IMG/VR virus record: IMGVR_UViG_3300025695_000054
Coordinates: 1-34,474 of that record
DNA length: 34,474 nt
Strand: one strand, 5' to 3'
DNA from: a virus
Shown here: positions 7,501-14,761 of the stretch, one piece after another
How the letters are laid out: the number at the start of each line of letters is the position of its first letter
Numbering within the stretch: position 1 is the stretch's first letter
The notes under the pieces: model-generated
The model's input: the letters and a program-made list of their open reading frames with translations, nothing else
Databases searched by the model: none
Told to the model about the DNA's origin: nothing
Made by a program: the position numbers and the translations under genes

Positions 7501-10269
7501 TGATAGCCCACTAGCACCAGAAAAAGCTACTTCAATCTTTTTAATAGAACCGCCATCATCAGATGTAGACCATATTTTTATTGAATTATCACCAGCAATT
7601 AAGTTATCAAAACTAAACTCATACCACTCTTCCGTGTTGTCTGCTAGTGATCTAGAGAAGGGTATAGCACTACCATCGTTTAGAGATAGTCTTACTCCGC
7701 CTTCTGCGTCATAGGCCAACACACGTATGATAGCATTACCGGCAAAAGAAGATGTAAACGTATGCTCATCTGCACTAGCAGAAGTAGTGTTTACAGGCCA
7801 TGTATCAGTTCCTTCAAATTCGTACAATAAAGGAGATGTACCTTGTGCAGCAAGTAATTGCCATTTAGTGTCGTCACTGCCTGGAGTTACGCCTGTAACA
7901 GTCACACGAGCTACGTAACTAGAGTTATTAAAAGTTACTATATCGCCTTCAACATACTCTACTAACGCTGCATAAGAGCCTCTAGGCCTGTTTCTAGTAG
8001 CTTCTGTATGCTCTAGTCCTAAACTTATACCTGTGGCTGTTACTTGGAACACTGCTTCTATTTCTGGATAGCTAGGGCTTTTTAATACAAACCTTTCTGC
8101 GTTTACGTAAAACTCACTATCAAAAGCAGAATCTTCAGATTCTCCTGTAGGAGGATTGGTCTCGTTTTGTGCAACACCAACAGTGTTCATACCAAAGCCA
8201 GACTTGTAGTACGCCCCATTAAGGTATATCACACTTTCATATTCAAACTTGTTTGTAACACCTGTAACAGCAGTATCTGTATAAGCTTCACTATCAATAC
8301 GTAAGTCTACAAGTCCTTGAGCTACGCCATTAGGCCCTCTTACCGCAGTGTCTAGATCTAGGAAATAACTACTTTGCGATATAATACCGGTAGGGCCTGT
8401 GCGTTCCCATGCAGTACCATTGTAGGAGTAATTAGAAATGTCTCCATCAGTAGGGTCGAATACAGTTACTATATCGCCTTCTGCTGCATATGCATTTCCT
8501 GTGCCGGCAGCAGTAGGTACTGCAGTCCATTCTGTTGATGGTTTATAATATAAAATACCGTCTGTTTTATACCAATATAAAAAGTTATCTGCAGATACAG
8601 TAACTTGATCTTCTACAGGATCTGAAGGGTTTCTTACGTAATCTGCAGGAGCAGCAGTACCACCCCAGGCATAAAATTGTGATACTTTACCGTCTGCAGC
8701 GCCTTGGGCTGTTGCAGCATCTTGTAACGCTTGATACATAGACGTATCTGTCACAGTTAGCCAGGCAGGAGTGCTTGCTTGATACCAGTAAGCATTAGTA
8801 GTATCTTTAAAGTAAACTATATTACCGTTCGCAGCGTCTTTTAGTTCTGGAGTACTCCAAGTATTATCTATTATGTCTAAAGCATCAGCCTCATTAATAG
8901 CTTCTACTTCGCTAACATCAAGTACATCAGCAAAAGTATCATAGAAATAGTACTCTATTTTACCGTCTAGCTGTCTATGTATAGCAGCGCTATCAGGGGT
9001 ATATGTATTATCTATAAAATATTGAGCTTGTTCGTCCGCAACTGCCCAATCTCCTGCGTTATACGTATTTGCTCTTGCTGTAGTAGCTACTTTAACTACA
9101 CTAGGGGATGTACTGTTATCTACCCAAAGGTCACCTTCGTCATAAGGAGCAAAAGGAATAGCTACAAATACTCTTCTTTTTTGGTCTGCTAAGTCTGCCG
9201 CATTAAGTGCTGCTACGTAAGCAGATTGTGAATCCGTGTCTGTTACTAGCGCCCAAGTATACCCTTGCGGGTCTGTAGCAAAAGGAGAAGTTGTATCTTG
9301 AGCAGTTTTTATAAACTTGTAGGATTTTACGTAATTACCGGTGCTTGCATCGTATTGGATATACACGTCACCTACGTGAGCAGAGCGTTCTGCTTCATCA
9401 TTATTAGTAGTATCTGTAGCTATCCAAGTAGCGTAAGGCTCCGCTGCAACATCTAGCTCATCGTCATCTAGGTTGGAATCCCCAGGGCTTACACCTGTCA
9501 TTACATCGTACGTACCTGTAGTGTACTCTATAACCCCATCATTTTGGTTTTCTAGTACTTGGACACGCGCTAGCATCCCTGTACCGTTAGGATCGTTAAA
9601 GGCTGTCAAACCTACATAGGTACGTAATCCATCTATTGCATCTGATGTACCCGCTAACTCGCCGTCTTGACTAACTACTTTACCGGTAAGAACATCGATA
9701 CGTTGTCCTAAAGCAGTATCAGCAGAAGTATAACCAGATGTTATATTGGTAAAACGGCTTTCGTTATTGTCAAATTCTGCTCTAAGATCGCTTACCCTAG
9801 CAGTAACAGCTTCACTTGCGGTAGCCCTTACGGTGTCTATATCTACAATACTACTAGACACAGCCCCAACAGTGGCGTTAAGACTTTGAAACGTACTGCC
9901 TACAACACCTTCTACAGAAGTTGAAAAATCGACTTTTTTTACAAAAGTATTTTTTGCTATATCAATAGAATCTACAGCACTTCTAACATCCCCCACCAGC
10001 TCTGTGTAATTCTCAAATCGTTCTCTTGTACTATTTTCTACTACGGTATCAATTATAGAAACAAGCCACTGTGGAGCTTCATCGGCCCCGATAGAAGCAT
10101 ACAGACCATCTCCTACTATAGAGTATTCTTTTTTAATACCTGTAATAGTAGGGCTGTCTTCGATTTCTACACAATGCGTATTGGTACCAACTAGGTCTTT
10201 AGTAACGCTAGGGGTTATCTCTGTAGTGTCTGGAGTTACTTCTATAGTGGTAGTAGTTTTAATCGACAT
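4516..10269 (-). CDS. Modular J-like tail tip / central fibre protein (1917 aa)
   Basis: I place the start at the ATG at 10269 (MSIKTTTTIEVTP). An upstream in-frame start at 10323 would overlap the previous gene by 65 bp. The order of parts is: about 60 residues of N-terminal beta sequence; a predicted helical coiled-coil region (residues about 65-250) with repeated Asp/Val/Ser heptads; a long stretch of repeated short sheet modules with many YTWALV and DLWVDNST type motifs; a large tandem duplication (DNA 7063-7836 and 6061-6858); two shorter modules containing YKEIFLY; and a C-terminal segment beginning TFTVNGNQVINGTLAAEAIG. Short Gly-x-y connectors (GAKGIQGITG, GDKGTSVTGPRG) separate modules. 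The C-terminal segment and coiled coil resemble host-specificity protein J and related tip proteins. A host-contacting tail role is likely; exact position in the virion is inference. Confidence 0.75.
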   Translation of the reverse strand: MSIKTTTTIEVTPDTTEITPSVTKDLVGTNTHCVEIEDSPTITGIKKEYSIVGDGLYASIGADEAPQWLVSIIDTVVENSTRERFENYTELVGDVRSAVDSIDIAKNTFVKKVDFSTSVEGVVGSTFQSLNATVGAVSSSIVDIDTVRATASEAVTARVSDLRAEFDNNESRFTNITSGYTSADTALGQRIDVLTGKVVSQDGELAGTSDAIDGLRTYVGLTAFNDPNGTGMLARVQVLENQNDGVIEYTTGTYDVMTGVSPGDSNLDDDELDVAAEPYATWIATDTTNNDEAERSAHVGDVYIQYDASTGNYVKSYKFIKTAQDTTSPFATDPQGYTWALVTDTDSQSAYVAALNAADLADQKRRVFVAIPFAPYDEGDLWVDNSTSPSVVKVATTARANTYNAGDWAVADEQAQYFIDNTYTPDSAAIHRQLDGKIEYYFYDTFADVLDVSEVEAINEADALDIIDNTWSTPELKDAANGNIVYFKDTTNAYWYQASTPAWLTVTDTSMYQALQDAATAQGAADGKVSQFYAWGGTAAPADYVRNPSDPVEDQVTVSADNFLYWYKTDGILYYKPSTEWTAVPTAAGTGNAYAAEGDIVTVFDPTDGDISNYSYNGTAWERTGPTGIISQSSYFLDLDTAVRGPNGVAQGLVDLRIDSEAYTDTAVTGVTNKFEYESVIYLNGAYYKSGFGMNTVGVAQNETNPPTGESEDSAFDSEFYVNAERFVLKSPSYPEIEAVFQVTATGISLGLEHTEATRNRPRGSYAALVEYVEGDIVTFNNSSYVARVTVTGVTPGSDDTKWQLLAAQGTSPLLYEFEGTDTWPVNTTSASADEHTFTSSFAGNAIIRVLAYDAEGGVRLSLNDGSAIPFSRSLADNTEEWYEFSFDNLIAGDNSIKIWSTSDDGGSIKKIEVAFSGASGLSGGTTDFLFIRSVGVPTDPPANEDWETNAVDATGEGDLWSIKKVTNAGEVIATYTDKRIIEAPMIRELTIYSDPTTGAVTAPTTSTYNLSTDTLTIDSDDWNKFVPGITTNNHKIYVSTALVTGNNTQTSVDISWSEPAVYAFRQDGIDADVYKYVYKDNLTKPSAPTDDAHTGWVDDIPSTINNTLWQSLGKQTNGTGTYSWAEPVQITAKDGLSALLFEWAGSVSWPTSTGIGGAHTFTFDSAFAGNAFLRVNATDAEGGLQVALNGEVLGSLSGNNNQVRWYEFGADNLVTGTNTIALWSSTGDGGSINEVKVAFVGAKGIQGITGDFTDFLFIRKDDVPQDPGGADGNWYTDVNSVVVPEGGGKLWSIKKKTTNNGSTVEYSDKRVIEADIVREVVLYSAAVDSAPAVPTTEVTYNFSTNTITENHTSWSTSFPSDVPDNKKVYRITALASGNITETSVSLEDKWSTPSVYAQRIDGTNGSSAYELWVAADNTGTEAEFLASLEASEQHFHIRYSDVADGTGFNDVPGDKVYVGIYVGTSNTAPTNKEDYAWSRARGENGTTPVKGTDYNDGVGSYVSYVFLTHTAAPGVPTGGSYNGTSETMPTTVVSEVTRTWSDDPVVASDSITWVSKRVYTQTLSNGSASTTWTGSDWSTPAKFFEKGSTGTAADNYKEIFLYQTAAAVPTVFPTKLQGFTASSGNAIAFGDWTVSSIAPTTATQKIYRINITMRQVDNDGNWSAIDDNWNGPVAITGIDGNSATSYKEIFLYKNATSTPTVPGVSGSFSTSGNAVSTDGWYVSPQTLASGEFTWRSSLTIKQIDSTGNWTSSDTVWNTPVKLTGDKGTSVTGPRGTATLTHNASDLGDAEPGDAGTIAKIAGYWDTAAPAAYAGEITGDTLILNNTDTAAGWTHIYEYSGTVWAATSTFTVNGNQVINGTLAAEAIGSGSFRSTSLSGTRPVVANDYTGTIMDTKGVSVYNNGQIRVRLGDLSPDT
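6061..6858 (-). repeat. Internal tandem module, downstream copy
   Basis: Encodes SALLFEWAG ... AGNAFLRV ... WYEFGADNL ... GGSINEVKVAF ... DFLFIRK ... LWSIKKK ... YAQRIDG. It matches motif for motif with the copy at 7063-7836. The start-to-start offset is about 978 bp. The copies are clearly diverged, so the duplication is old. Confidence 0.8.
7063..7836 (-). repeat. Internal tandem module, upstream copy
   Basis: Encodes SPLLYEFEG ... AGNAIIRV ... WYEFSFDNL ... GGSIKKIEVAF ... DFLFIRS ... LWSIKKV ... YAFRQDG in the same order as the downstream copy. Its first half looks like a beta-sandwich, carbohydrate-binding type domain; this is inferred from pattern only. Confidence 0.8.
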
Positions 10270-10633
10270 AGACTTCTGGCACCTTAGCAATAAAATTACC
10301 GTTATTTGCAGTATTACACTCAATAATCAGTCTGTACGTAGGACGTAAGTAATAACGATCCGTTTTCGCACCTTTATCACTTACTAAGGCAAGAGTAGAA
10401 CTTTCTGGAATATCTAAAGTAACCTTACCAGAAAGTAGGTTACTAGGTAGTGTTAATGGGACAGCAGAAAGACCTGTAGTAGTATCTTCAGGGTCTAGAG
10501 GAACTAGGTCAGCAACAAACGTATCTGTTCCTGTAATTTCCATAGGAAGAGTAGAGCCGTCAGCTTTAATGGTGAAAAGGAAGGTATTATCTACCCCTTT
10601 AGTGATAGTAAATTTAGCTACTGAGCAGCTCAT
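10259..10633 (-). CDS. Small beta-rich virion-type protein, unknown function
   Basis: This 124-aa protein is almost all beta sequence: FTITKGVDNTFLFTIK, then a strand with DTFVADLVPLDP, then SGKVTLDI, and a C-terminal IAKVPEVYVD. It resembles the small beta-sandwich proteins found just before tail-fibre genes, but I cannot name a family. It has a clear AAGGA site before the ATG and starts about 30 bp after the terminator that follows the preceding gene. No promoter fits in that gap, so expression probably depends on read-through. It overlaps the J-like gene by 11 bp. A connector or baseplate part is possible. Confidence 0.65.
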   Translation of the reverse strand: MSCSVAKFTITKGVDNTFLFTIKADGSTLPMEITGTDTFVADLVPLDPEDTTTGLSAVPLTLPSNLLSGKVTLDIPESSTLALVSDKGAKTDRYYLRPTYRLIIECNTANNGNFIAKVPEVYVD

Positions 10634-10662
10634 AGTCTAATCCTTCATTATGTATAAATGTA

Positions 10663-10684
10663 AAAGGGCCCGTAGGCCCCTTTA
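10663..10684 (-). terminator. Rho-independent terminator with UACG tetraloop
   Basis: On the minus strand AAAGGGGCC, TACG, GGCCCTTTT form a 9-bp stem (one G-U pair) with a UNCG-family tetraloop and a U-run. It abuts the stop of the 164-aa gene. Confidence 0.85.
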
Positions 10685-11179
10685 TTAAACGTTTTCGTAT
10701 GAAATCGAATAACGGGGACGCATCTTAACCATAGACAGTCCTGATTTGTTATCACGTACATGCAGCGGAATTTTTACTTCTGCCAGTGTACGGATATGAC
10801 CCATAGATACTTCAATCTTTTCGTTTAAAGGTAAAATTCTAGTACCTAGGTCGAAATAAGAGTTTGAGCAGTTAACTACGCAAGTCGTAGTCTGGTTATT
10901 AACTCGTTGATCATTATCAATAATAGTAACAATCTTAGTTTCTCGTGCAGCTTTTTCACGAGCAATACGCTTAGCTACTTTTGGATCTTGTGCATTGTCA
11001 GCCTTTTTAGGTGCTGCTTTTTCTTTTTCTGCAACTACTGCTTCTAAAGCAGGTCCAGAAGTTTCTCCAGCTTCGTAAAAAGCTTCAATCTTTTCAGCAA
11101 GTTTACTGGCACCAATGTTTTTGTTGTACGTTAGGCCAAGCTCATCTGCTTCTTGTTTCATTTCTTGTAATGTAGACAT
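10685..11179 (-). CDS. HeH/LEM-like N-terminal domain protein next to capsid gene
   Basis: This 164-aa protein opens with a helix-extended-loop-helix pattern at residues about 11-37 (LGLTYNKNIGASKLAEKIEAF), as in HeH/LEM or SAP-like domains. A Lys/Ala-rich linker follows (residues 50-85). The rest is a compact beta domain with two Cys (CVVNC) and a C-terminus MRPRYSISYENV. It sits right after the major capsid gene. It is flanked by its own promoter (11234-11262) and its own terminator (10663-10684), so it can be a single-gene, high-level transcript. That fits a capsid-decorating or head-stabilising protein, but the function is inferred from context. The start has an AAGGA site seven or eight bases upstream. 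Confidence 0.7.
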   Translation of the reverse strand: MSTLQEMKQEADELGLTYNKNIGASKLAEKIEAFYEAGETSGPALEAVVAEKEKAAPKKADNAQDPKVAKRIAREKAARETKIVTIIDNDQRVNNQTTTCVVNCSNSYFDLGTRILPLNEKIEVSMGHIRTLAEVKIPLHVRDNKSGLSMVKMRPRYSISYENV

Positions 11180-11233
11180 TTTCTAAGTCCTTACTAGGTT
11201 ATTTAGAGGTTAAAAGGTTATTCTTGCTTGTCT

Positions 11234-11262
11234 ATTATATAAAATACTGCAAATAATGTAAA
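11234..11262 (-). promoter_or_regulatory. Sigma70-type promoter for the 164-aa gene
   Basis: On the minus strand TTTACA (11257-11262) and a perfect TATAAT (11234-11239) are separated by 17 bp. The promoter starts directly after the terminator of the capsid gene. Confidence 0.75.
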
Positions 11263-11269
11263 GCTATAA

Positions 11270-11295
11270 AAAAACCCCGCCGAAGCGAGGTTTTT
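11270..11295 (-). terminator. Rho-independent terminator of capsid gene with UUCG tetraloop
   Basis: The minus strand reads AAAAACCTCGC, TTCG, GCGGGGTTTTT. The six-base-pair core includes a U-G pair, which on the plus strand would be a C-A mismatch. The loop is a stable C(UUCG)G tetraloop. Direction is therefore minus. Confidence 0.85.
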
Positions 11296-11320
11296 ACTTA
11301 GTGTCTTAAAAGACTAGTTA

Positions 11321-12463
11321 TTATGCAGAAGCAGAAACTAGGATCTTAAGCAACTTCTCTTCTTCAAGGATAATACCTGCGTAGAAGAAGTTGTAAGAGA
11401 AGAAACCGTTAGTACCGTACGGGTTAGCATTCTCTACAGACTCTGGAGACTTAGAGTTAAACTTGATTTTGCCCTGACCTTTAAGACCAACAGTTGCAAA
11501 ACAACCTTGAGTTGGGAATAAGATAGGGAACACATCGAAGTTACTACCAGTAGTAGATAAACCACCAGTGTGACCAGTAGAATCTGCGCCTTGACCTGCA
11601 TATACAACTGCAGACTCAGACTCGATGAAACGCACTTCGTGCATTGCACCAACTTCACCTTCAGCTAAAGTAGTAGCAGAACCATACTTGTGTGCTGGGA
11701 TGTAGACAAACTCAGTTGCACCGTTGTCAGCAACAGTACCACGAGTAAGAGTTTCTAAATCGCCTTTAACATTAGCGCCGATAACAGCGTAGAACGCTTT
11801 AGCTACTGTGTTAGTATCGATTTTAGTAGAACCAGTTACTAGTTGAGTGTTTTTCTGTGCACGGTTGCGAACTAGTTTACGAACAGCCTTACGGATAAGG
11901 TCATAAGAAACAGTAGAGTCAGCATCGATCTCACCAATTGCAGTTGCATCACCAGCGTACATTACGGTAGGAGTAGCAAGCATGTCTAATTGAAGTAAAT
12001 CTTCCATACGAGAGTTTGCTAATTCACCTAACTCTTCACGGTAGCGTACTTGGATAGCGTCTTCAGAGAATAACTCTACTTCATCAGTATAGTCAATCAT
12101 CTCGCCGTAACGAGCTAAAGAAGTTTCCATTGTAACTTTCTGTAAAGATTTTTTGTTAACCGCACCAGCGCCTTCAGCTAAAGTAGCAGAAGTTAACGCA
12201 GTGTTTACATCGTCGATGTCACGAGCTGATAAAAAGCCTTTTTCAGCGAACGCGGCATCAGAGATAGCACGGTCATACATGTGTAAGAACTTAGAGATCT
12301 TAAAAGTCTTACCCATTTTAGTAGGCATAGATTTGCGATCTGCGAATTGACCGTAGACGTTAGTGCGGTTAGCCGCTTTAACACCTGCACGATCATAAAA
12401 ATGAACGATAGTATTAGCACCCGCTGTGCTATTTGTACCGTTACCATAAACATTAGTAGCCAT
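11321..12463 (-). CDS. Major capsid protein, N4-gp56-like family
   Basis: Start chosen at ATG 12463 (MATNVYGNGTNST, 380 aa) because GAGGA lies eight bases upstream. A TTG five codons earlier (12478) falls inside that ribosome site. The protein has HK97-type capsid features: an extended N-terminal arm with FADRKSMPTKMGKTFKI, a long helical segment (YREELGELANSRMEDLLQLD), a central domain with DLIRKAVRKLVRNRAQKN, and a C-terminal beta strand region ending EEEKLLKILVSASA. Overall pattern and length match the N4-gp56 capsid family as I know it. It follows the acidic scaffold gene and is followed by a strong terminator, as expected for the most abundant structural protein. No large N-terminal prodomain is visible, so scaffolding is probably supplied by the separate upstream gene. 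Confidence 0.88.
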   Translation of the reverse strand: MATNVYGNGTNSTAGANTIVHFYDRAGVKAANRTNVYGQFADRKSMPTKMGKTFKISKFLHMYDRAISDAAFAEKGFLSARDIDDVNTALTSATLAEGAGAVNKKSLQKVTMETSLARYGEMIDYTDEVELFSEDAIQVRYREELGELANSRMEDLLQLDMLATPTVMYAGDATAIGEIDADSTVSYDLIRKAVRKLVRNRAQKNTQLVTGSTKIDTNTVAKAFYAVIGANVKGDLETLTRGTVADNGATEFVYIPAHKYGSATTLAEGEVGAMHEVRFIESESAVVYAGQGADSTGHTGGLSTTGSNFDVFPILFPTQGCFATVGLKGQGKIKFNSKSPESVENANPYGTNGFFSYNFFYAGIILEEEKLLKILVSASA

Positions 12464-12491
12464 TGTAGTTGTCCTCAATATAAGCTATTAA

Positions 12492-12507
12492 GGGGATTTT
12501 ACTCCCC
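12492..12507 (-). other. Small hairpin upstream of capsid gene
   Basis: GGGGA and TCCCC pair around a six-base loop in the 58-bp gap between the scaffold stop and the capsid start. There is no U-run, so it is not a terminator. It may protect or help process the capsid mRNA. Confidence 0.4.
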
Positions 12508-12521
12508 AAACAAAAAGATAG

Positions 12522-13733
12522 TTAAATATCGTTCTGTAGTTTTGTATACCACTCATCAAAGTCAACATCTGACGCATCTAAGTAATCAACTACATCCCGA
12601 CTTGCTACTGCATTCTTTGTAGGTGCAGCGGCTTTGCGCTTTGCAGAGGCTTTAGTTGTAGCTGTACGCTGTTGCGACTTAGCTTTTACGTGAGCTAGGC
12701 GGGCTTGTTCTGCCTCCCTGGTCTCTAGTTCCGCTTGTCTTGCAGCTCTACGCTCCGATAAAGCATCTTGCTCTGCGACTTGAGTAAAGTGCTGTTGCGC
12801 AGCCTCTTTATAATAATCTAAATCAGATTTTTTACCGCCATCATAGACTTTTAGCTTTTCTGCTACTGGCTGTAACGTTTGAAACATGCCAGATTTAACG
12901 TCTGTGTGTAGTAACCTAATCATCTCAGGGTTCTGTGTCATGGTTCCCCATGAAGCATCATCCCATTCTTTAGATAGAATATTATGAGTCGTTGCATACT
13001 CTTGGTCTCGGCTAATATCGTCAACGATATCTTTAATTGCCAAGGCACTGTCATCGCGACCATAATCCTTAGCTACATAGGGGTCATTGTCATCTGCATC
13101 TAAGTCGAGGGTATCAGTACCTGTTCGCTTTAATACTTCTGCAATTGCGCCTTTGTCGCCCTTCAGTACATCAATCATTAGACTCACGTCTTCATGCTTT
13201 AAGTCTGCACCTTCTATAGCATCAATAGTCTTACGCCAAGGTTTGATGGTTTGCATCTTTTTGGTGTAGTCCATTGCTTGACCAAAGATTTTAGGGAATT
13301 GATCTACGATCTCTTCACTAGAAAACTCATAGTCTTTGCCGTTGGCTTTAAACTTATAGTTTTGTACTGGTTGCTCTTCCTCGTCTTCATCTTCAGCGTC
13401 ATCAGAACTAAATTCTTCATCTTCATCAGAGTCCTCGTCAGGAGCCTCGTCATCAGTTTCGGAATCGTCTTCTTCTTCAGCTTCGTCTGTGTCAGATTCG
13501 TCGCTAGTATCATGGCCGGAGTCCTCAAGGTCATCTTCAGGTTGCTCAGGACCATCGTCAAATTCTTCTTCAGCAGGTTCCTCTTCATAAAGGTCTGCAT
13601 CTTCATTAAATTCTTCTTCAGGCATTTCTGCCTCTAAATCTGTATCTGGGGATTCTTGATTTGCTTGCGCTTCTTTAAAAGCTGCTTCAAGCTCATCATC
13701 AGACATATCCCATAAATCTGCTTCGCTACTCAT
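12522..13733 (-). CDS. Scaffolding protein
   Basis: This 403-aa protein has a very acidic N-terminal third: residues about 27-120 are mostly Asp/Glu/Ser with runs such as DEDSDEDEEF. A globular segment follows (YKFKANGKDYEFSSEEIVDQFPK), then helical, charged sequence. Residues 310-375 are basic and Ala-rich with KAKSQQRTATTKASAKRKA, and the end is YLDASDVDFDEWYTKLQNDI. Acidic, helical and ending in a short charged tail, it fits phage scaffolds that bind capsid protein through a C-terminal segment. Its place between the portal group and the capsid gene supports this. A good GGAGGGG site precedes the ATG. No protease gene is seen nearby, so scaffold release rather than cleavage is possible. Confidence 0.8.
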   Translation of the reverse strand: MSSEADLWDMSDDELEAAFKEAQANQESPDTDLEAEMPEEEFNEDADLYEEEPAEEEFDDGPEQPEDDLEDSGHDTSDESDTDEAEEEDDSETDDEAPDEDSDEDEEFSSDDAEDEDEEEQPVQNYKFKANGKDYEFSSEEIVDQFPKIFGQAMDYTKKMQTIKPWRKTIDAIEGADLKHEDVSLMIDVLKGDKGAIAEVLKRTGTDTLDLDADDNDPYVAKDYGRDDSALAIKDIVDDISRDQEYATTHNILSKEWDDASWGTMTQNPEMIRLLHTDVKSGMFQTLQPVAEKLKVYDGGKKSDLDYYKEAAQQHFTQVAEQDALSERRAARQAELETREAEQARLAHVKAKSQQRTATTKASAKRKAAAPTKNAVASRDVVDYLDASDVDFDEWYTKLQNDI

Positions 13734-13748
13734 GGTCTACCCCTCCAG

Positions 13749-14048
13749 TTATTCGACGTCGTCGTCTTCATCTGTAGGCATAGTACCTAAATTTTCAATA
13801 GTGACAAAAAAGTCTTCTAAGCTAGATATGGCGATTAGGTCTTCCATAACAGCAGTTCTGTGGCCACCTGCAACAATTGCATCTTGTGCCAATAAACTAA
13901 CGCCGTTAACAGCCTTATCTTTAAAGTAACCTTCTAGAACTACTCGCTGAAAATCTTTATTTTCTTTTAAGCGTTCTAAAGAACTCCACATATCCGCCCA
14001 ATAACGGTTTTCTACTTCTAAAAGTTGCTGATCATTAAGGTTGTTCAT
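13749..14048 (-). CDS. Small acidic protein upstream of scaffold
   Basis: This 99-aa protein has helical, Leu-rich sequence with a central motif FQRVVLEGYFKDKAVNGVSL and an acidic tail (MPTDEDDDVE). From memory, short proteins with this LEGYFKDKA pattern occur just before scaffold or capsid genes in several tailed phages; no function is established to my knowledge. It is the first gene after the only sizeable intergenic gap of the head region. That gap holds a promoter and an inverted repeat. It ends 15 bp before the scaffold start, so it is probably co-transcribed with scaffold and capsid. AAAGGA lies just upstream of the ATG. Confidence 0.7.
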   Translation of the reverse strand: MNNLNDQQLLEVENRYWADMWSSLERLKENKDFQRVVLEGYFKDKAVNGVSLLAQDAIVAGGHRTAVMEDLIAISSLEDFFVTIENLGTMPTDEDDDVE

Positions 14049-14090
14049 AAATGAATCCTTTTGGTTGTGTTAATATAAAGTAAATTTACT

Positions 14091-14122
14091 AGTATTAGCG
14101 CACTGTAGTGATAGCTAGTACT
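14091..14122. repeat. Nested inverted repeat in leader of scaffold/capsid operon
   Basis: AGTATTAGC (14091-14099) pairs with GCTAGTACT (14114-14122) with one T-G pair. Inside it CACT-GT-AGTG (14101-14110) pairs with itself. It lies between the likely transcription start and the first gene, so it could be an operator or a 5' leader hairpin. Confidence 0.5.
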
Positions 14123-14134
14123 AACCTATTCGGT

Positions 14135-14164
14135 ATTATACAACAAATCAGTTACTTAGCGCAA
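14135..14164 (-). promoter_or_regulatory. Probable promoter of scaffold/capsid operon
   Basis: On the minus strand a perfect TATAAT (14135-14140) lies 18 bp after a weak -35 box TTGCGC (14159-14164). The -35 overlaps the end of the 57-aa gene. The -10 box is strong, the -35 poor. Confidence 0.5.
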
Positions 14165-14325
14165 CCCCCGGAACACCCGCATTTCTTTTTCTTTCTTGGG
14201 GTACCAGGAGATTTACTAGAACATCCGCAACTAGAAGCTTTCTTTTTCTTGCCTGCATAATAGTGTTTAGTGTTTTGGCCTTGGCCATCCCCATACACCA
14301 TTTGCTGTGCTAGTCCTTGTTCCAT
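14152..14325 (-). CDS. 57-aa Lys/Cys-rich protein with GLAQQM start
   Basis: A short gene reading MEQGLAQQMVYGDGQ at the N-terminus. It then has two Cys-Gly-Cys clusters, each next to a lysine run (KKKKASSCGCSS and KKKKCGCSGGCAK). AAAGGA inside the last codons of the previous gene serves as ribosome site, nine bases before the ATG. The gap to the previous stop is two bases. The five cysteines suggest metal binding, and the lysine runs suggest contact with DNA. I know no named family. It is one of several tiny basic proteins between portal and scaffold, so an internal virion or packaging-accessory role is possible. Confidence 0.65.
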   Translation of the reverse strand: MEQGLAQQMVYGDGQGQNTKHYYAGKKKKASSCGCSSKSPGTPRKKKKCGCSGGCAK

Positions 14326-14327
14326 TA

Positions 14328-14759
14328 CTATTGTCCTTTAAGATATGTAGCTAAACCTGCATCTACTGGTTTACTTGGCTGTGAAGCCCTATCTATTAAA
14401 ATTCTTTCTAAATTATCGGCTGTATTACGTTCAGGTGCAGGTATTTTATACACTTCTTCACCTTTTCCCCAAAAAGGGCTTTTACCTTGAGCTATGCGCT
14501 CTCTAGCGTGCAGTATAGCTTTTTTTACTATAGTGTTTGATGGATCATTACCACTTCGTAAATAATCTAATTCTACTCTAGTTAGCGTAGGTACTACTGA
14601 AGGTATTTCCACTTCTCCTGAGCCAAGATCTACACCCACAGAAAATTCTGTCATGTCTCTATTGGTTCCGTCTAAAGTCTTAAAGGCCCCAAAAAACCCT
14701 GTAGACTTAGAAGTACCATTTTTTCTTAAGCTATTGTCTTTAGCTTTAGATTGTTCCAT
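14328..14759 (-). CDS. Conserved phage head-region protein, unknown function
   Basis: This 143-aa protein contains a conserved block: TGFFGAFKTLDG, then MTEFSVGVDLGSGEVEIPSV followed by VPTLT, and later ARERIAQGKSPFWGKG. The same order of motifs is, as I recall, widespread in small proteins of podo- and siphophage head or packaging regions, with no proven role. The C-terminus DAGLATYLKGQ carries the short GLA motif that recurs in its neighbours. The gene begins two bases after the stop of the 42-aa gene and ends two bases before the next ATG, so it sits in a tightly coupled string. Confidence 0.75.
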   Translation of the reverse strand: MEQSKAKDNSLRKNGTSKSTGFFGAFKTLDGTNRDMTEFSVGVDLGSGEVEIPSVVPTLTRVELDYLRSGNDPSNTIVKKAILHARERIAQGKSPFWGKGEEVYKIPAPERNTADNLERILIDRASQPSKPVDAGLATYLKGQ

Positions 14760-14761
14760 TA

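Noticed and set aside
7136-7714. Plus-strand open frame of 192 codons
   Set aside because: It lies antisense inside the J-like tail gene, has no ribosome site and its translation is low-complexity Ser/Val sequence. It is a shadow of the real frame.
12464-12478. Capsid start at TTG 12478
   Set aside because: The TTG lies in the Shine-Dalgarno region of the better ATG at 12463.
12485-12520. Promoter TTGTTT-17-TAATAG before the capsid gene
   Set aside because: Both boxes are weak and the spacer is filled by a GGGGA/TCCCC hairpin. The capsid is probably read from the upstream promoter.
13251-13637. Plus-strand open frame of 128 codons rich in Phe and Ile
   Set aside because: It is the complement of the Asp/Glu-rich part of the scaffold gene. 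Its hydrophobic look comes from reverse reading of acidic codons.
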